From: Oscillospiraceae bacterium
GTDB taxonomy: Bacteria; Bacillota; Clostridia; Oscillospirales; Acutalibacteraceae
Assembly (NCBI GenBank): GCA_015066565.1
Contig: SVOB01000001.1
Span: 62,001-126,000, forward strand
Reading direction: 5' to 3'
Length of the DNA: 64,000 nt
Below are positions 46,022-53,880 of the stretch, in pieces (the stretch's first letter is position 1; every line of letters begins with the position of its first letter). The notes below the pieces were generated by a model. The model ran no database searches. It saw nothing but the letters and a program-made list of their open reading frames with translations, and had not been told where the DNA came from. The translations under genes and the position numbers were made by a program.

Positions 46022-46222
46022 ATGTATAATGCTAACGAAAAATGCCCTTATTGCGGCAGTTTCAGAAACGTAATCGGTTTTCAGGACGGCTACGGCAGCG
46101 TTCAGGCGGATAAAGCTTTAACGCTTAAATCGCAAAGACTGTATCATGTTTTCTGTCTTGACTGCGGAACGCTTATCAGGTCGTTTGTAAGAAATCCCGA
46201 AAGACTTGTGCTTAATAAATAG
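46022..46222 (+). CDS. Small zinc-ribbon protein, function unknown
   Basis: A 66-residue protein with two Cys pairs (CPYCGSF and CLDCGTLI) that would form one zinc ribbon. The start is uncertain: an ATG 5 nt after the SPFH stop is used here; a GTG overlapping that stop would add three residues. Close spacing puts it in the DUF1836-SPFH operon. I do not recognise a named family. Confidence 0.65.
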   Translation: MYNANEKCPYCGSFRNVIGFQDGYGSVQADKALTLKSQRLYHVFCLDCGTLIRSFVRNPERLVLNK

Positions 46223-46231
46223 TTTTATATC

Positions 46232-46264
46232 AGTCGGGTTTAATATATTTTGTTAAACCCGACT
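46232..46264 (+). terminator. Strong hairpin after the zinc-ribbon gene
   Basis: A perfect 12-bp stem (AGTCGGGTTTAA / TTAAACCCGACT) with a 9-nt loop. No T run follows on this strand, so efficiency is uncertain; the next gene's RBS lies 6-10 nt downstream. Confidence 0.6.
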
Positions 46265-46285
46265 TGAAAAGGGGATGACATCTAA

Positions 46286-46855
46286 ATGAAAAGACTGATT
46301 GACAGATTTTATTTGAGAAAAAACCCGATAACATTTTTTTGCCTGATTTCATATCTTGTTATTGCTTTTATTTATTCGGGTGTTCATTGTTTCAGCGATA
46401 TATCTGATATTTTCGGGTTTATATACGCTTTGTCAGCGGGGGTTTCCTATTTGTTTTTACTTCTTGACAACAAGATTGAATTAAGAAAGTTAATATCGGT
46501 TTCATTTGTAATTCAAAGCTTTGCATCAATAATGCGGATTTTTTCCTTAGCCAGTGACAGTTTAAGAATGAGCAACGCTATTCTTATGATTGAGATTGTT
46601 TGTTTACCGTTCCTTGTTATTTCATCGGTATTGTTTTTGACAAAAAGATACGATTTATCTTTTAAACTATTGATAATTCACTTTTCGATAAAGGTAATTG
46701 AGTTTATTGCCATCGCTTTTCAGACTGTTTCAAGCGTGAGCTCATTTACCGAATTTCTTGTATTCATATTAATGGCTTTGATTTTAATTCTTATTGCCGT
46801 TCTTTTCGGACTTCCGCTTTTATTGAATGTTAGATTTTTATATTTAGATGAATAA
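46286..46855 (+). CDS. Multi-pass membrane protein, function unknown
   Basis: A 189-residue, very hydrophobic protein with about six predicted helices (near residues 15-35, 43-60, 70-90, 98-120, 127-147, 155-182). Charged residues are confined to short loops. I see no recognised family motif. Codon use looks A/T-richer than its neighbours. A GGGG RBS lies 11 nt before the ATG. It stands alone between two hairpins. Confidence 0.65.
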   Translation: MKRLIDRFYLRKNPITFFCLISYLVIAFIYSGVHCFSDISDIFGFIYALSAGVSYLFLLLDNKIELRKLISVSFVIQSFASIMRIFSLASDSLRMSNAILMIEIVCLPFLVISSVLFLTKRYDLSFKLLIIHFSIKVIEFIAIAFQTVSSVSSFTEFLVFILMALILILIAVLFGLPLLLNVRFLYLDE

Positions 46856-46872
46856 AAAATGATTTTAAGACT

Positions 46873-46904
46873 ACGGAGTTACCGCTACGGGAACTCCGTT
46901 TTTT
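46873..46904 (+). terminator. Intrinsic terminator after the membrane protein gene
   Basis: An 8-bp stem (ACGGAGTT / AACTCCGT), an 11-nt loop, then TTTTTT. Confidence 0.85.
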
Positions 46905-46910
46905 ATCTCG

Positions 46911-46939
46911 TTGATATTTTTTTCTTATTGTGCTAAAAT
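46911..46939 (+). promoter_or_regulatory. Promoter for the HAD phosphatase gene
   Basis: TTGATA (46911-46916), 17 nt, TAAAAT (46934-46939), with an extended TG one base before the -10. Confidence 0.75.
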
Positions 46940-46958
46940 ATCCTTCGGAGGATTTACT

Positions 46959-47786
46959 ATGAGTATTAAACTTATTTCCCTTGACCTTGACGGAACGTTA
47001 ATGCTTCCCGACCATTTAACAGTTTCGGAACGAAATAAAACCGCTTTGTTAAAGGCTCATAAAAACGGTGTTAAAATAATAGTTTCGACAGGCAGAACGC
47101 TGTCTGTTGTTGAGCGCGTAATAAAACAGGTTCCGTTTGTTGATTATGTTATGTATTCAGACGGGGCAGCGGTATATGATGTTAAAAACAGTAAGGTCAT
47201 TTATGAAAAGCTTATTGATTTTGATATTACAAAAGAGATAATTGAACATCTTAATACTACAGAGGTTTACTATAACCTTTATATAGACCGAAAAATCGCA
47301 ACTCAGAACGGAAGACTTCGCTATTACTATAATAACGGCTTGCCGCAGGAATTCATTGACGATTATATGAACAATACAACCGTCTGTGAAAACTTGCTTG
47401 AAGATATAAAGGGAAAACCCGTTGAATTAATTGTCGGATTCTTCAATAATGAAAGCGACTTTAAAAAATCAAGGGAATATGTAAATTCGTTTTCCGACCG
47501 ACTTTATATAACTTCGGCTATGAAAAATGAATTTGAAATGACAAATATTGAAGCTACTAAAGGAAAAACTATGGCTTATCTTTGCGATTTGCTTAGCATT
47601 TCTTCCGACGAGGTTTTAGCAGCAGGTGATTCGTTTAACGATATTCCAATGCTTGAATTTGCGGGAATATCCGTCGCTATGAGTAACGGTGACAGCGAAA
47701 TAAAGGAAATTGCAGACTTCGTTACCGAAACAAACGCCAATGACGGAGTAGCTGTAGCGGTCGAAAAATTTGTATTGAATAATTAA
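46959..47786 (+). CDS. Cof-type HAD-IIB sugar/phosphate phosphatase
   Basis: A 275-residue hydrolase. The nucleophile motif is DLDGTLM (near residue 9), the motif II Ser/Thr is IVSTGRT, and the motif IV is AAGDSFNDIPML. The type IIB cap lies between. The family dephosphorylates sugar phosphates, FMN or PLP, and specificity cannot be told from sequence. The ATG has CGGAGG upstream; a longer in-frame start would overlap the promoter. Confidence 0.88.
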   Translation: MSIKLISLDLDGTLMLPDHLTVSERNKTALLKAHKNGVKIIVSTGRTLSVVERVIKQVPFVDYVMYSDGAAVYDVKNSKVIYEKLIDFDITKEIIEHLNTTEVYYNLYIDRKIATQNGRLRYYYNNGLPQEFIDDYMNNTTVCENLLEDIKGKPVELIVGFFNNESDFKKSREYVNSFSDRLYITSAMKNEFEMTNIEATKGKTMAYLCDLLSISSDEVLAAGDSFNDIPMLEFAGISVAMSNGDSEIKEIADFVTETNANDGVAVAVEKFVLNN

Positions 47787-47814
47787 AAGTTTTTTGATAT
47801 AATTCTCAATGCTG

Positions 47815-47839
47815 TTTGCACCTGTGGTGGAATTGGCAG
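47815..47839 (+). pseudogene. Truncated 5' copy of tRNA-Leu
   Basis: 25 bases identical to 47975-47999, namely three bases of leader plus the first 22 bases of the intact tRNA-Leu. The match stops in the D arm, and no anticodon or T arm follows. The two copies are exactly 160 bases apart. Confidence 0.8.
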
Positions 47840-47974
47840 CATTGTCCCCGAAGCGCCGCCGGTGGCGGAAGAAGCGAGGGGAGAATGGCGCAGCGGTCAA
47901 AATTTGACGGCGCTCCAAGCCGAACAAATTTTGGGAACCGCAAGAGTCACACGGAATGTAAAGTGAATATCTTA
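47840..47974 (+). other. Structured 135-nt element inserted between the tRNA-Leu fragment and tRNA-Leu
   Basis: More G/C-rich than the flanks, with two stem-loops. The first is an outer TCCCC/GGGGA with an inner CCGCC-GGT-GGCGG. The second (47893-47941) has GCGGT/ACCGC, then a perfect 9-bp CAAAATTTG/CAAATTTTG, then CGGC/GCCG closing a 7-nt loop, with a 3-nt bulge on one side. It is not a plausible protein gene. It could be a small RNA, a short repeat element or an integration scar. Confidence 0.5.
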
Positions 47975-47977
47975 TTT

Positions 47978-48059
47978 GCACCTGTGGTGGAATTGGCAGA
48001 CACGCAAGATTTAGGATCTTGTGCCGAAAGACGTGCAGGTTCAAGTCCTGTCAGGTGCA
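47978..48059 (+). tRNA. tRNA-Leu (anticodon TAG)
   Basis: Acceptor GCACCTG with CAGGTGC, anticodon stem CAAGA/TCTTG with loop TTTAGGA, a long class II variable arm and T loop TTCAAGT. Discriminator A; CCA not encoded. Confidence 0.96.
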
Positions 48060-48066
48060 TAAAAAC

Positions 48067-48097
48067 GGAAACTGCCTTCAGGCAGTTTTCTTTTTTT
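48067..48097 (+). terminator. Intrinsic terminator after tRNA-Leu
   Basis: A stem of about 10 bp (GGAAACTGCC / GGCAGTTTTC) closed by a TTCA tetraloop, then seven T. Confidence 0.9.
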
Positions 48098-48170
48098 ATT
48101 GTTAAAAATTTTATTGAATTAATAGTTTTATGTTTCAAATAATAAAATGAACGCATGAAAGGAGGAAAAA

Positions 48171-48356
48171 ATGAATAAAGCAACAACTGATACAATGAAG
48201 GCTATCGGCGCAGGAATGGCTATCGGCGGCGCTGCTGCGGCTATTACTAACGCCGTTACAGGCTCTTCAATGAAGAGAACTCTTAAAAAGACCGTTAAGA
48301 AGGCGGGCAGCGCTTTAACGGATATGATGAATAACGCCCAGAGCATGATGAAATAA
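48171..48356 (+). CDS. Small alanine/glycine-rich protein, function unknown
   Basis: 61 residues behind a perfect AAAGGAGG RBS. It has a small hydrophobic segment (AIGAGMAIGGAAAAITNAV, residues ~11-29) and a basic amphipathic C-terminal half (MKRTLKKTVKKAG) ending in NNAQSMMK. It could be a peripheral or single-pass membrane peptide. The next gene starts one base after its stop. No named family was recognised. Confidence 0.6.
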   Translation: MNKATTDTMKAIGAGMAIGGAAAAITNAVTGSSMKRTLKKTVKKAGSALTDMMNNAQSMMK

Positions 48357-48357
48357 A

Positions 48358-49260
48358 ATGAAAAGATTATTTTTATTATTTCTGGTCTTCACTTTGTTAT
48401 TTACTGTCGGTTGCGGTATGAATGACAGTAACCCGACTATTGAAGAAAGCGAAACGTCAACTACAATTAATGCTTCTCCCGAGCCGGTTAATTCTTCTAA
48501 CAGTAAAAAAGTCAGCGACTTAAAGGACTTTTCCGTTCCCGACCCCGAAAATACAAGAGGCTTGAGTACTGAAAAAATCTCTCATAGCTATGGCGTGGCG
48601 AAGGACGGAAAGCCCAATTCAATATCAGTCAACTTTCAGAAAATGTTTGACGATAAAGGCTGGGACGCCGTTTGTCTCGACAATAAATCAAAGGAAAAGG
48701 TTTTATATCTTACCTTTGACTGCGGCTATGAAAACGGAAACACCGAAAAAATACTTGACGTGTTAAAAGAGAAAAAAGTTCCCGCCGCTTTCTTCTGCAC
48801 TCTCTATGAGGTTAAACAGAATAAGGACCTTATAAAAAGAATGATTGATGACGGCCATATTGTCGGAAATCATTCAAACACCCATCCGTCATTCGCCGAA
48901 ATATCAAGAACTCAGATGGCTGAAGAGATAAAGGCGATGGACGATTATCTGAGAAGCGAGTTTGACTATTCAGCGCCGTTTTTCAGGTATCCGAAGGGCG
49001 AATACAATGAAAGCTCAATGGATTTGGTTAATTCACTCGGCTTTAAATGCGTGTTCTGGTCGTGCTCCTATGCCGATTGGGATACGAATAACCAAAAGGG
49101 TAAGCAATATGCCTTTGACACCGTGACCTCAAGGCTACACCCGGGAGCGATAATTCTTCTTCATTCCGTTTCTTCCGATAATGCTTCGGCATTGGGCGAT
49201 ATAATTGATCTCGCACGAAAAAACGGTTATGAATTCAAATCATTAAACGATTTGCCGTAA
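48358..49260 (+). CDS. Polysaccharide deacetylase lipoprotein, PdaA-like
   Basis: A 300-residue protein with a lipoprotein signal (lipobox TVGC at residues ~16-19), a Ser/Thr/Asn linker and a NodB domain from ~115. The metal Asp motif reads TFDCGYENG, a PdaA-type signature, with HSNTHPSF for the two His and RYPKGEYN downstream. PdaA removes acetyl from muramic acid during spore-cortex lactam formation. A housekeeping peptidoglycan deacetylase is an alternative. Confidence 0.87.
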   Translation: MKRLFLLFLVFTLLFTVGCGMNDSNPTIEESETSTTINASPEPVNSSNSKKVSDLKDFSVPDPENTRGLSTEKISHSYGVAKDGKPNSISVNFQKMFDDKGWDAVCLDNKSKEKVLYLTFDCGYENGNTEKILDVLKEKKVPAAFFCTLYEVKQNKDLIKRMIDDGHIVGNHSNTHPSFAEISRTQMAEEIKAMDDYLRSEFDYSAPFFRYPKGEYNESSMDLVNSLGFKCVFWSCSYADWDTNNQKGKQYAFDTVTSRLHPGAIILLHSVSSDNASALGDIIDLARKNGYEFKSLNDLP

Positions 49261-49264
49261 AAAT

Positions 49265-49303
49265 AAAGCCGTACACACTTGGTGTACGGCTTTGAAGTTT
49301 TTT
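49265..49303. terminator. Bidirectional terminator between the deacetylase gene and ackA
   Basis: A perfect 12-bp stem (AAAGCCGTACAC / GTGTACGGCTTT) with a 5-nt loop, lying between convergent stops, with a T run to the right and A-rich sequence to the left. Confidence 0.85.
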
Positions 49304-49306
49304 AGA

Positions 49307-50509
49307 TTAAAGAGCGTTAACGATTGCGAGAGTATCTCTTGCGATAACAAGCTCTTCGTTAGTCGGAATAACAAAAAGTCTTACCTTTGAGCCTTCAACC
49401 GAGAATTCAACCTCTTTGCCTCTGCAGTTGTTCTTTTCTTCGTCAACCTTAGTGCCGAGGAATTCAAGAAGCTTGCCTACTCTTGTTCTGTACTGCGGGT
49501 TGTTTTCGCCGATACCGCCTGTGAATACAACAGCGTCAACCCCGCCCATAGCGGCAGCGAAACCGCCTATATATTTTGTGAGCTGATGGCAGAGCATTGA
49601 CTCAACAAGTTTAGCTCTTTCGTCGCCCTCTTTGGCTCTCTGCTCGATTGTTCTGTTGTCGGATGTTCCCGTAAGACCGAGCATGCCGCTCTTCTTGTTC
49701 ATAAGAGTATCCATCTCTTTGGGTGAGAGGTTGTGCTCTTCCATAATTGTTGTAACAATAGCGGGGTCTATTGAACCGCAACGGGTTCCCATAAGAATAC
49801 CCTCAAGAGGGGTAAGGCCCATTGTTGTATCAAAGCATTTTCCGTCTTTAACAGCCGAAATTGACGAGCCGTTTCCGAGATGGCAGGTAACGATTTTTGT
49901 GCCTTCAGCCTTACCGCCGAGAAGCTCGATACATCTTCCCGAAACAAATCTGTGGCTTGTACCGTGGAAGCCGTATCTTCTTATGCCGTCTTTTTCGTAA
50001 AATTCATAGGGGAGAGCATACATATATGCGTAATCGGGCATTGTCTGATGGAAGCCTGTATCGAATACGGCAACCTGAGGAACGTCCATAATGCCTTCGC
50101 AAGCTTCAATACCCTTAAGATTAGCGGGGTTATGAAGAGGACCGAATTTAAAACATTCCTTGATTGTTTCCTTAACCTGTTCTGTAACAAGAACCGAAGC
50201 CGAGAATTTTTCACCGCCGTGAAGAACTCTGTGACCGACCGCGCCGATTTCATCCATTGATTTGATTACGCCGTGTTCTCCGTCAACAAGTGTGTCGAGA
50301 ACGAGCTGAATAGCGGCGCTGTGATCGGGCATAGCGTATGGCATTTTTTTAATGTTCTTGCTTTCGTCATCATCTACTTTATGGGTAAATGTTGCATTAT
50401 CGTCACCGATCTGTTCGCAAATACCTTTTGCAAGCAAATGCTCGTTTTCCATATCAATAAGCTGATATTTAAGCGATGAGCTGCCTGCGTTAATTACGAG
50501 AATTTTCAT
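49307..50509 (-). CDS. ackA: Acetate kinase
   Basis: A 400-residue ASKHA enzyme making ATP and acetate from acetyl phosphate. KILVINAGSSSLKYQLID, VGHRVLHGGEKF, HGTSHRFVSGRC and VVFTGGIGENNPQYR are the family signatures. A good AAAGGAG RBS and a near-consensus promoter precede it. The usual partner pta is not adjacent; the neighbour across the promoter is tmcAL. Confidence 0.97.
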   Translation of the reverse strand: MKILVINAGSSSLKYQLIDMENEHLLAKGICEQIGDDNATFTHKVDDDESKNIKKMPYAMPDHSAAIQLVLDTLVDGEHGVIKSMDEIGAVGHRVLHGGEKFSASVLVTEQVKETIKECFKFGPLHNPANLKGIEACEGIMDVPQVAVFDTGFHQTMPDYAYMYALPYEFYEKDGIRRYGFHGTSHRFVSGRCIELLGGKAEGTKIVTCHLGNGSSISAVKDGKCFDTTMGLTPLEGILMGTRCGSIDPAIVTTIMEEHNLSPKEMDTLMNKKSGMLGLTGTSDNRTIEQRAKEGDERAKLVESMLCHQLTKYIGGFAAAMGGVDAVVFTGGIGENNPQYRTRVGKLLEFLGTKVDEEKNNCRGKEVEFSVEGSKVRLFVIPTNEELVIARDTLAIVNAL

Positions 50510-50534
50510 TGTTACTCTCCTTTGAAAAAAATAC

Positions 50535-50563
50535 TTGTTTAGTTTTTATAACTGTTATATTAT
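50535..50563 (+). promoter_or_regulatory. Possible tmcAL promoter
   Basis: TTGTTT (50535-50540), 17 nt, TATTAT (50558-50563). Its -10 overlaps the -10 of the opposing ackA promoter. Confidence 0.4.
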
Positions 50564-50587
50564 ATACTTACATAATAGTTTTTTCAA
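50559..50587 (-). promoter_or_regulatory. ackA promoter
   Basis: On the minus strand: TTGAAA (50587-50582), 17 nt, TATAAT (50564-50559). The leader to the ATG is about 45 nt. Confidence 0.78.
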
Positions 50588-50610
50588 GATGTTTCGGGAG
50601 ATTTTTGATT

Positions 50611-51786
50611 ATGCGTATCTGCGGTGTTATAGCTGAATACAACCCGTTTCACAACGGCCATAAATATCAGATTGAAAAAATTAAAGAAAACGGGTTTGAC
50701 GGCGTTGTTGCTGTTATGAGCGGTAATGCCGTTCAGCGCGGCGAGTTTGCTTTTCTTGATAAAAGCGTCAGGACAAGACAGGCGTTGTTGAACGGTGTTG
50801 ATTTGGTTATTGAACTGCCTTTGCCGTTTTCGGTTTCTTCTGCCGAAAAATTTGCTCTCGGCGGAACATCAATACTTGATTCTCTCGGAGTTGTCAACGC
50901 GCTTTGCTTTTCAAGCGAGTGCGCAGAGATTGAAAAGCTTAAAAGAATTGCCGAAATAAATTCGGACAGTATAACCGATTATTTAAAATCGGGCGTTACT
51001 TATGCTTCGGCGTACGAAAACCTTGTTGAAAACGAGCTCGGCAAAGAGTTTTCGTCAATTCTTCAACAGCCGAATAATGTTCTCGGAATTGAATATTTAA
51101 AGGCGCTAAAAAGGCTTAACAGTGAAATTAAACCGTTTACAATTAAGAGAACAGGCGTTAAACATAACGACGAAAAAACCGAAAAAAACTTCTGCAGTGC
51201 AAAGTATATCAGAGAAAACTTTGACAAAAAGGATGTTTCTTCTTATATGCCTTTTTCTTCGTTTGAATTGCTCGAAGAAGCCGTTAAGAATAATGACGAG
51301 TTTTCATCACTTGAAAAAAATGAAAAGACCGTTCTCTCAATGTTAAGAATGTTTGATAAAGATTATTTTTCGACTATAACCGATATCAGCGAGGGAATAG
51401 AGAACAGGCTTTATTCGGCTGTGAAAGAGGCTTGTTCTTTATGCGAGCTTTATTCATCAGTTAAAACAAAGCGTTATACGCTTGCAAGAGTTAAGAGACT
51501 TGTTTTTAATTCGCTTCTCGGCGTTACCGAAGAATATACGGAATTCTTACCGCCTTATATAAGGGTTCTCGGCTTTAATGAAAAAGGCAGAGAAATATTA
51601 AGGAACGCAAAAAAGCTTTCTTCAAAACCGATTTATACCTTGTTTTCCGATTTTAATAACGCCGATGAACAGTCAAAAATGCTTTATTCTCTTGAATGTA
51701 AGGCCACGGATTTATATTATTCGTTTACCCCCGAAATCAAGCCCTGTTCAAGGGAACAGACAAGAAATGCGGTAATTATAAAATAG
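50611..51786 (+). CDS. tmcAL: tRNA(Met) cytidine acetate ligase TmcAL (YlbM)
   Basis: A 391-residue nucleotidyltransferase-fold enzyme. MRICGVIAEYNPFHNGHKYQ contains the HxGH-like ATP motif (HNGH). MSGNAVQRGEFAFLDKSVR and the Arg/Lys of KYIRENF follow. It activates acetate with ATP and acetylates C34 of elongator tRNA-Met. I start at the ATG after CGGGAG; a longer upstream frame runs through the promoter region. Confidence 0.9.
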   Translation: MRICGVIAEYNPFHNGHKYQIEKIKENGFDGVVAVMSGNAVQRGEFAFLDKSVRTRQALLNGVDLVIELPLPFSVSSAEKFALGGTSILDSLGVVNALCFSSECAEIEKLKRIAEINSDSITDYLKSGVTYASAYENLVENELGKEFSSILQQPNNVLGIEYLKALKRLNSEIKPFTIKRTGVKHNDEKTEKNFCSAKYIRENFDKKDVSSYMPFSSFELLEEAVKNNDEFSSLEKNEKTVLSMLRMFDKDYFSTITDISEGIENRLYSAVKEACSLCELYSSVKTKRYTLARVKRLVFNSLLGVTEEYTEFLPPYIRVLGFNEKGREILRNAKKLSSKPIYTLFSDFNNADEQSKMLYSLECKATDLYYSFTPEIKPCSREQTRNAVIIK

Positions 51787-51796
51787 ACTTAACCGC

Positions 51797-51825
51797 TTGA
51801 TTATCGGGCTGAAAAATAGTATAAT
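51797..51825 (+). promoter_or_regulatory. Promoter for the HI0933-type flavoprotein gene
   Basis: TTGATT (51797-51802), 17 nt, TATAAT (51820-51825), about 30 nt before the ATG. Confidence 0.75.
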
Positions 51826-51856
51826 AAGATTTAATGATTTTGAAAGGGGAAACCGT

Positions 51857-53089
51857 ATGAGCAAAAGTGTTTTGGTTATCGGCGCGGGAGCTTCGGGGCT
51901 TATGGCTGCGGGTATGTGCGCTGAGAACGGAAATACGGTTACCTTGCTTGAAAAAAATGACAAGGTCGGAAGAAAGCTGATGATAACAGGCAAGGGCAGG
52001 TGTAACGTTACAAACGCTTGCACAATGCTCAATGACCTTATTGAAAATGTCACTGTGAACGGCAGGTTTTTGTACACCGCTTTTTCAAGGTTTATGCCGA
52101 ATGACACTATGGATTTCTTTGAGTCACTCGGTGTGCCTCTTAAAATCGAAAGGGGCAACAGAGTTTTTCCCGTTTCCGACAAAGCGGTTGATATTGTCGA
52201 CGCTCTTAACGGCTTTGTTAAGAGTAATGGCGTTAAGCGTATTCAGGAAACCGTAAAATCGCTTATAATCGAAGAACAGACAGTCAAGGGCGTTAAATGT
52301 GAAAGCGGCAAAGAGTATTTTGCGGACGCTGTTGTAGTCGCTACGGGCGGAAAATCCTATCCCCAGACCGGTTCAACAGGCGACGGATACATATTTGCCC
52401 GTCAGGCCGGTCATACAGTCGAAAAACCGAAGCCGTCACTCGTCCCTCTTGAATGTCATGAGGGCTTTTGTTCTCAGCTGAAAGGACTTTCGCTTCGTAA
52501 TATCTCAATAAAGATTTATGATAATGAAAAATTCAGAGAGATTTATTCCGACTTCGGCGAAATGCTTTTTACCCATTTCGGCGTTTCCGGACCTGTAATC
52601 CTGAGCGCTTCAAGTCATATAAGAGATATGCAAAGCGGAAGGTATGAAATACATATCGACTTAAAGCCCGCCCTTACGTTTGAACAACTTGACAAAAGGT
52701 TAATAAGAGAGTTTAAAGAAAGCCCTTCAAAAGCGATTATAAATATAATGAATTCGCTTTTACCTAAATCACTTGTTCCTGTTTTTGTTAAACTGACGGG
52801 AATTCATCCTGCGACAAAAGCAAATCAGGTAACCAAGGATATGCGGTATGAAATAATAAATCTTTTAAAGGATTTTAAACTCACGGTTACCGATTTTCGA
52901 CCGATTGAAGAAGCCGTTATTACCTCGGGCGGAGTTAATGTAAAGGAAATTGACCCTAAAACAATGGAGTCAAAGCTCTGTAAAAACCTTTATTTCTGCG
53001 GTGAGGTTATTGACGTTGACGCCTACACGGGCGGATTTAATTTGCAAATAGCATTTTCAACGGGTCACCTTGTTGCAAACAGTATTTAA
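51857..53089 (+). CDS. HI0933/YhiN-family FAD-dependent oxidoreductase
   Basis: A 410-residue flavoprotein. The dinucleotide fold is VLVIGAGASGLMAAGMCAE, followed by GRKLMITGKGRCNVTNAC and VVATGGKSYPQTGSTGDGY. The C-terminal CGEVIDVDAYTGGFNLQIAFSTG is the second FAD contact. Substrate is unknown. The ATG follows an AAAGGGG RBS; upstream in-frame codons overlap the promoter. Confidence 0.9.
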   Translation: MSKSVLVIGAGASGLMAAGMCAENGNTVTLLEKNDKVGRKLMITGKGRCNVTNACTMLNDLIENVTVNGRFLYTAFSRFMPNDTMDFFESLGVPLKIERGNRVFPVSDKAVDIVDALNGFVKSNGVKRIQETVKSLIIEEQTVKGVKCESGKEYFADAVVVATGGKSYPQTGSTGDGYIFARQAGHTVEKPKPSLVPLECHEGFCSQLKGLSLRNISIKIYDNEKFREIYSDFGEMLFTHFGVSGPVILSASSHIRDMQSGRYEIHIDLKPALTFEQLDKRLIREFKESPSKAIINIMNSLLPKSLVPVFVKLTGIHPATKANQVTKDMRYEIINLLKDFKLTVTDFRPIEEAVITSGGVNVKEIDPKTMESKLCKNLYFCGEVIDVDAYTGGFNLQIAFSTGHLVANSI

Positions 53090-53094
53090 CAGCT

Positions 53095-53868
53095 ATGAAA
53101 AATAATCTGATAGATGGCGGAATTGAATTTGACTGGGGAAAATCCTCGGAAAATTATGCCAGATACCGTGATATTTATCCAAAGGAAATGTATGAATCCT
53201 TATATCGCCTCGGATTTGGCGGAAAAGGAACGGTTAATCTTGACATAGGGACGGGAACAGGTGTTATTCCCCGTTTTATGTGTTCTTACGGCGGAAAGTT
53301 TTATGGTGTCGATATAGCAGAAAATCAAATAACAAAAGCAAAAGAATTATCAAAAGGATTTAATATTGATTACTGCGTCGGTACGGCTGAAAAAATACCC
53401 TTTGAAGACGGATTTTTTGATTCTGTTTGTGCCGTTCAGTGTTGGCGGTATTTTGATAAAGAAAAAACTGTTCCGGAAATACGAAGAGTTTTGAAGGAAA
53501 ACGGTTCTTTTATAATCGCCTATATGCAGTGGTTGCCTTTTGAATCTGAAATAATCGAAAAATCCCTTAAACTTGTTAAAAAGTATAATCCGCATTGGGA
53601 TTGCTTTAAGGACAGAATTAATGTTAAAAACAGTAAGCTTTCTCTTGACGGCTTTAAAAAGAAGGAGTTTATCGAATTCGATTGCGACATACCCTTTACG
53701 CGTGAAAGCTGGAATGGGCGAATGGTTGCGTGTAGGGGAATTGAGCCGTCTTTAACTACCGAGGAAGTTAAAAGGTTTTCATTTGAGCTTATGAAATTGC
53801 TCGAAGAATATGACGAAAGATTTACTCTCAGGCATCAGGTGGCTATCTTTTGCTTTGAGAAAATATAA
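53095..53868 (+). CDS. Class I SAM-dependent methyltransferase (UbiE-like)
   Basis: A 257-residue Rossmann methyltransferase. LDIGTGTGVIPRFM is the SAM motif I, YGVDIAENQITKA motif II, and FEDGFFDSVCAVQCWRYF the post-motif region. The substrate is not predictable. No clear RBS precedes the ATG 5 nt after the previous stop, so translation may depend on coupling. Confidence 0.82.
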   Translation: MKNNLIDGGIEFDWGKSSENYARYRDIYPKEMYESLYRLGFGGKGTVNLDIGTGTGVIPRFMCSYGGKFYGVDIAENQITKAKELSKGFNIDYCVGTAEKIPFEDGFFDSVCAVQCWRYFDKEKTVPEIRRVLKENGSFIIAYMQWLPFESEIIEKSLKLVKKYNPHWDCFKDRINVKNSKLSLDGFKKKEFIEFDCDIPFTRESWNGRMVACRGIEPSLTTEEVKRFSFELMKLLEEYDERFTLRHQVAIFCFEKI

Positions 53869-53880
53869 AGGAGAATAACT

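Noticed and set aside
47816-48142. A 108-codon + strand open frame across the tRNA-Leu region
   Set aside because: It reads through the tRNA-Leu fragment, the structured element and the intact tRNA-Leu; the translated tRNA gives a known type of spurious protein. No RBS.
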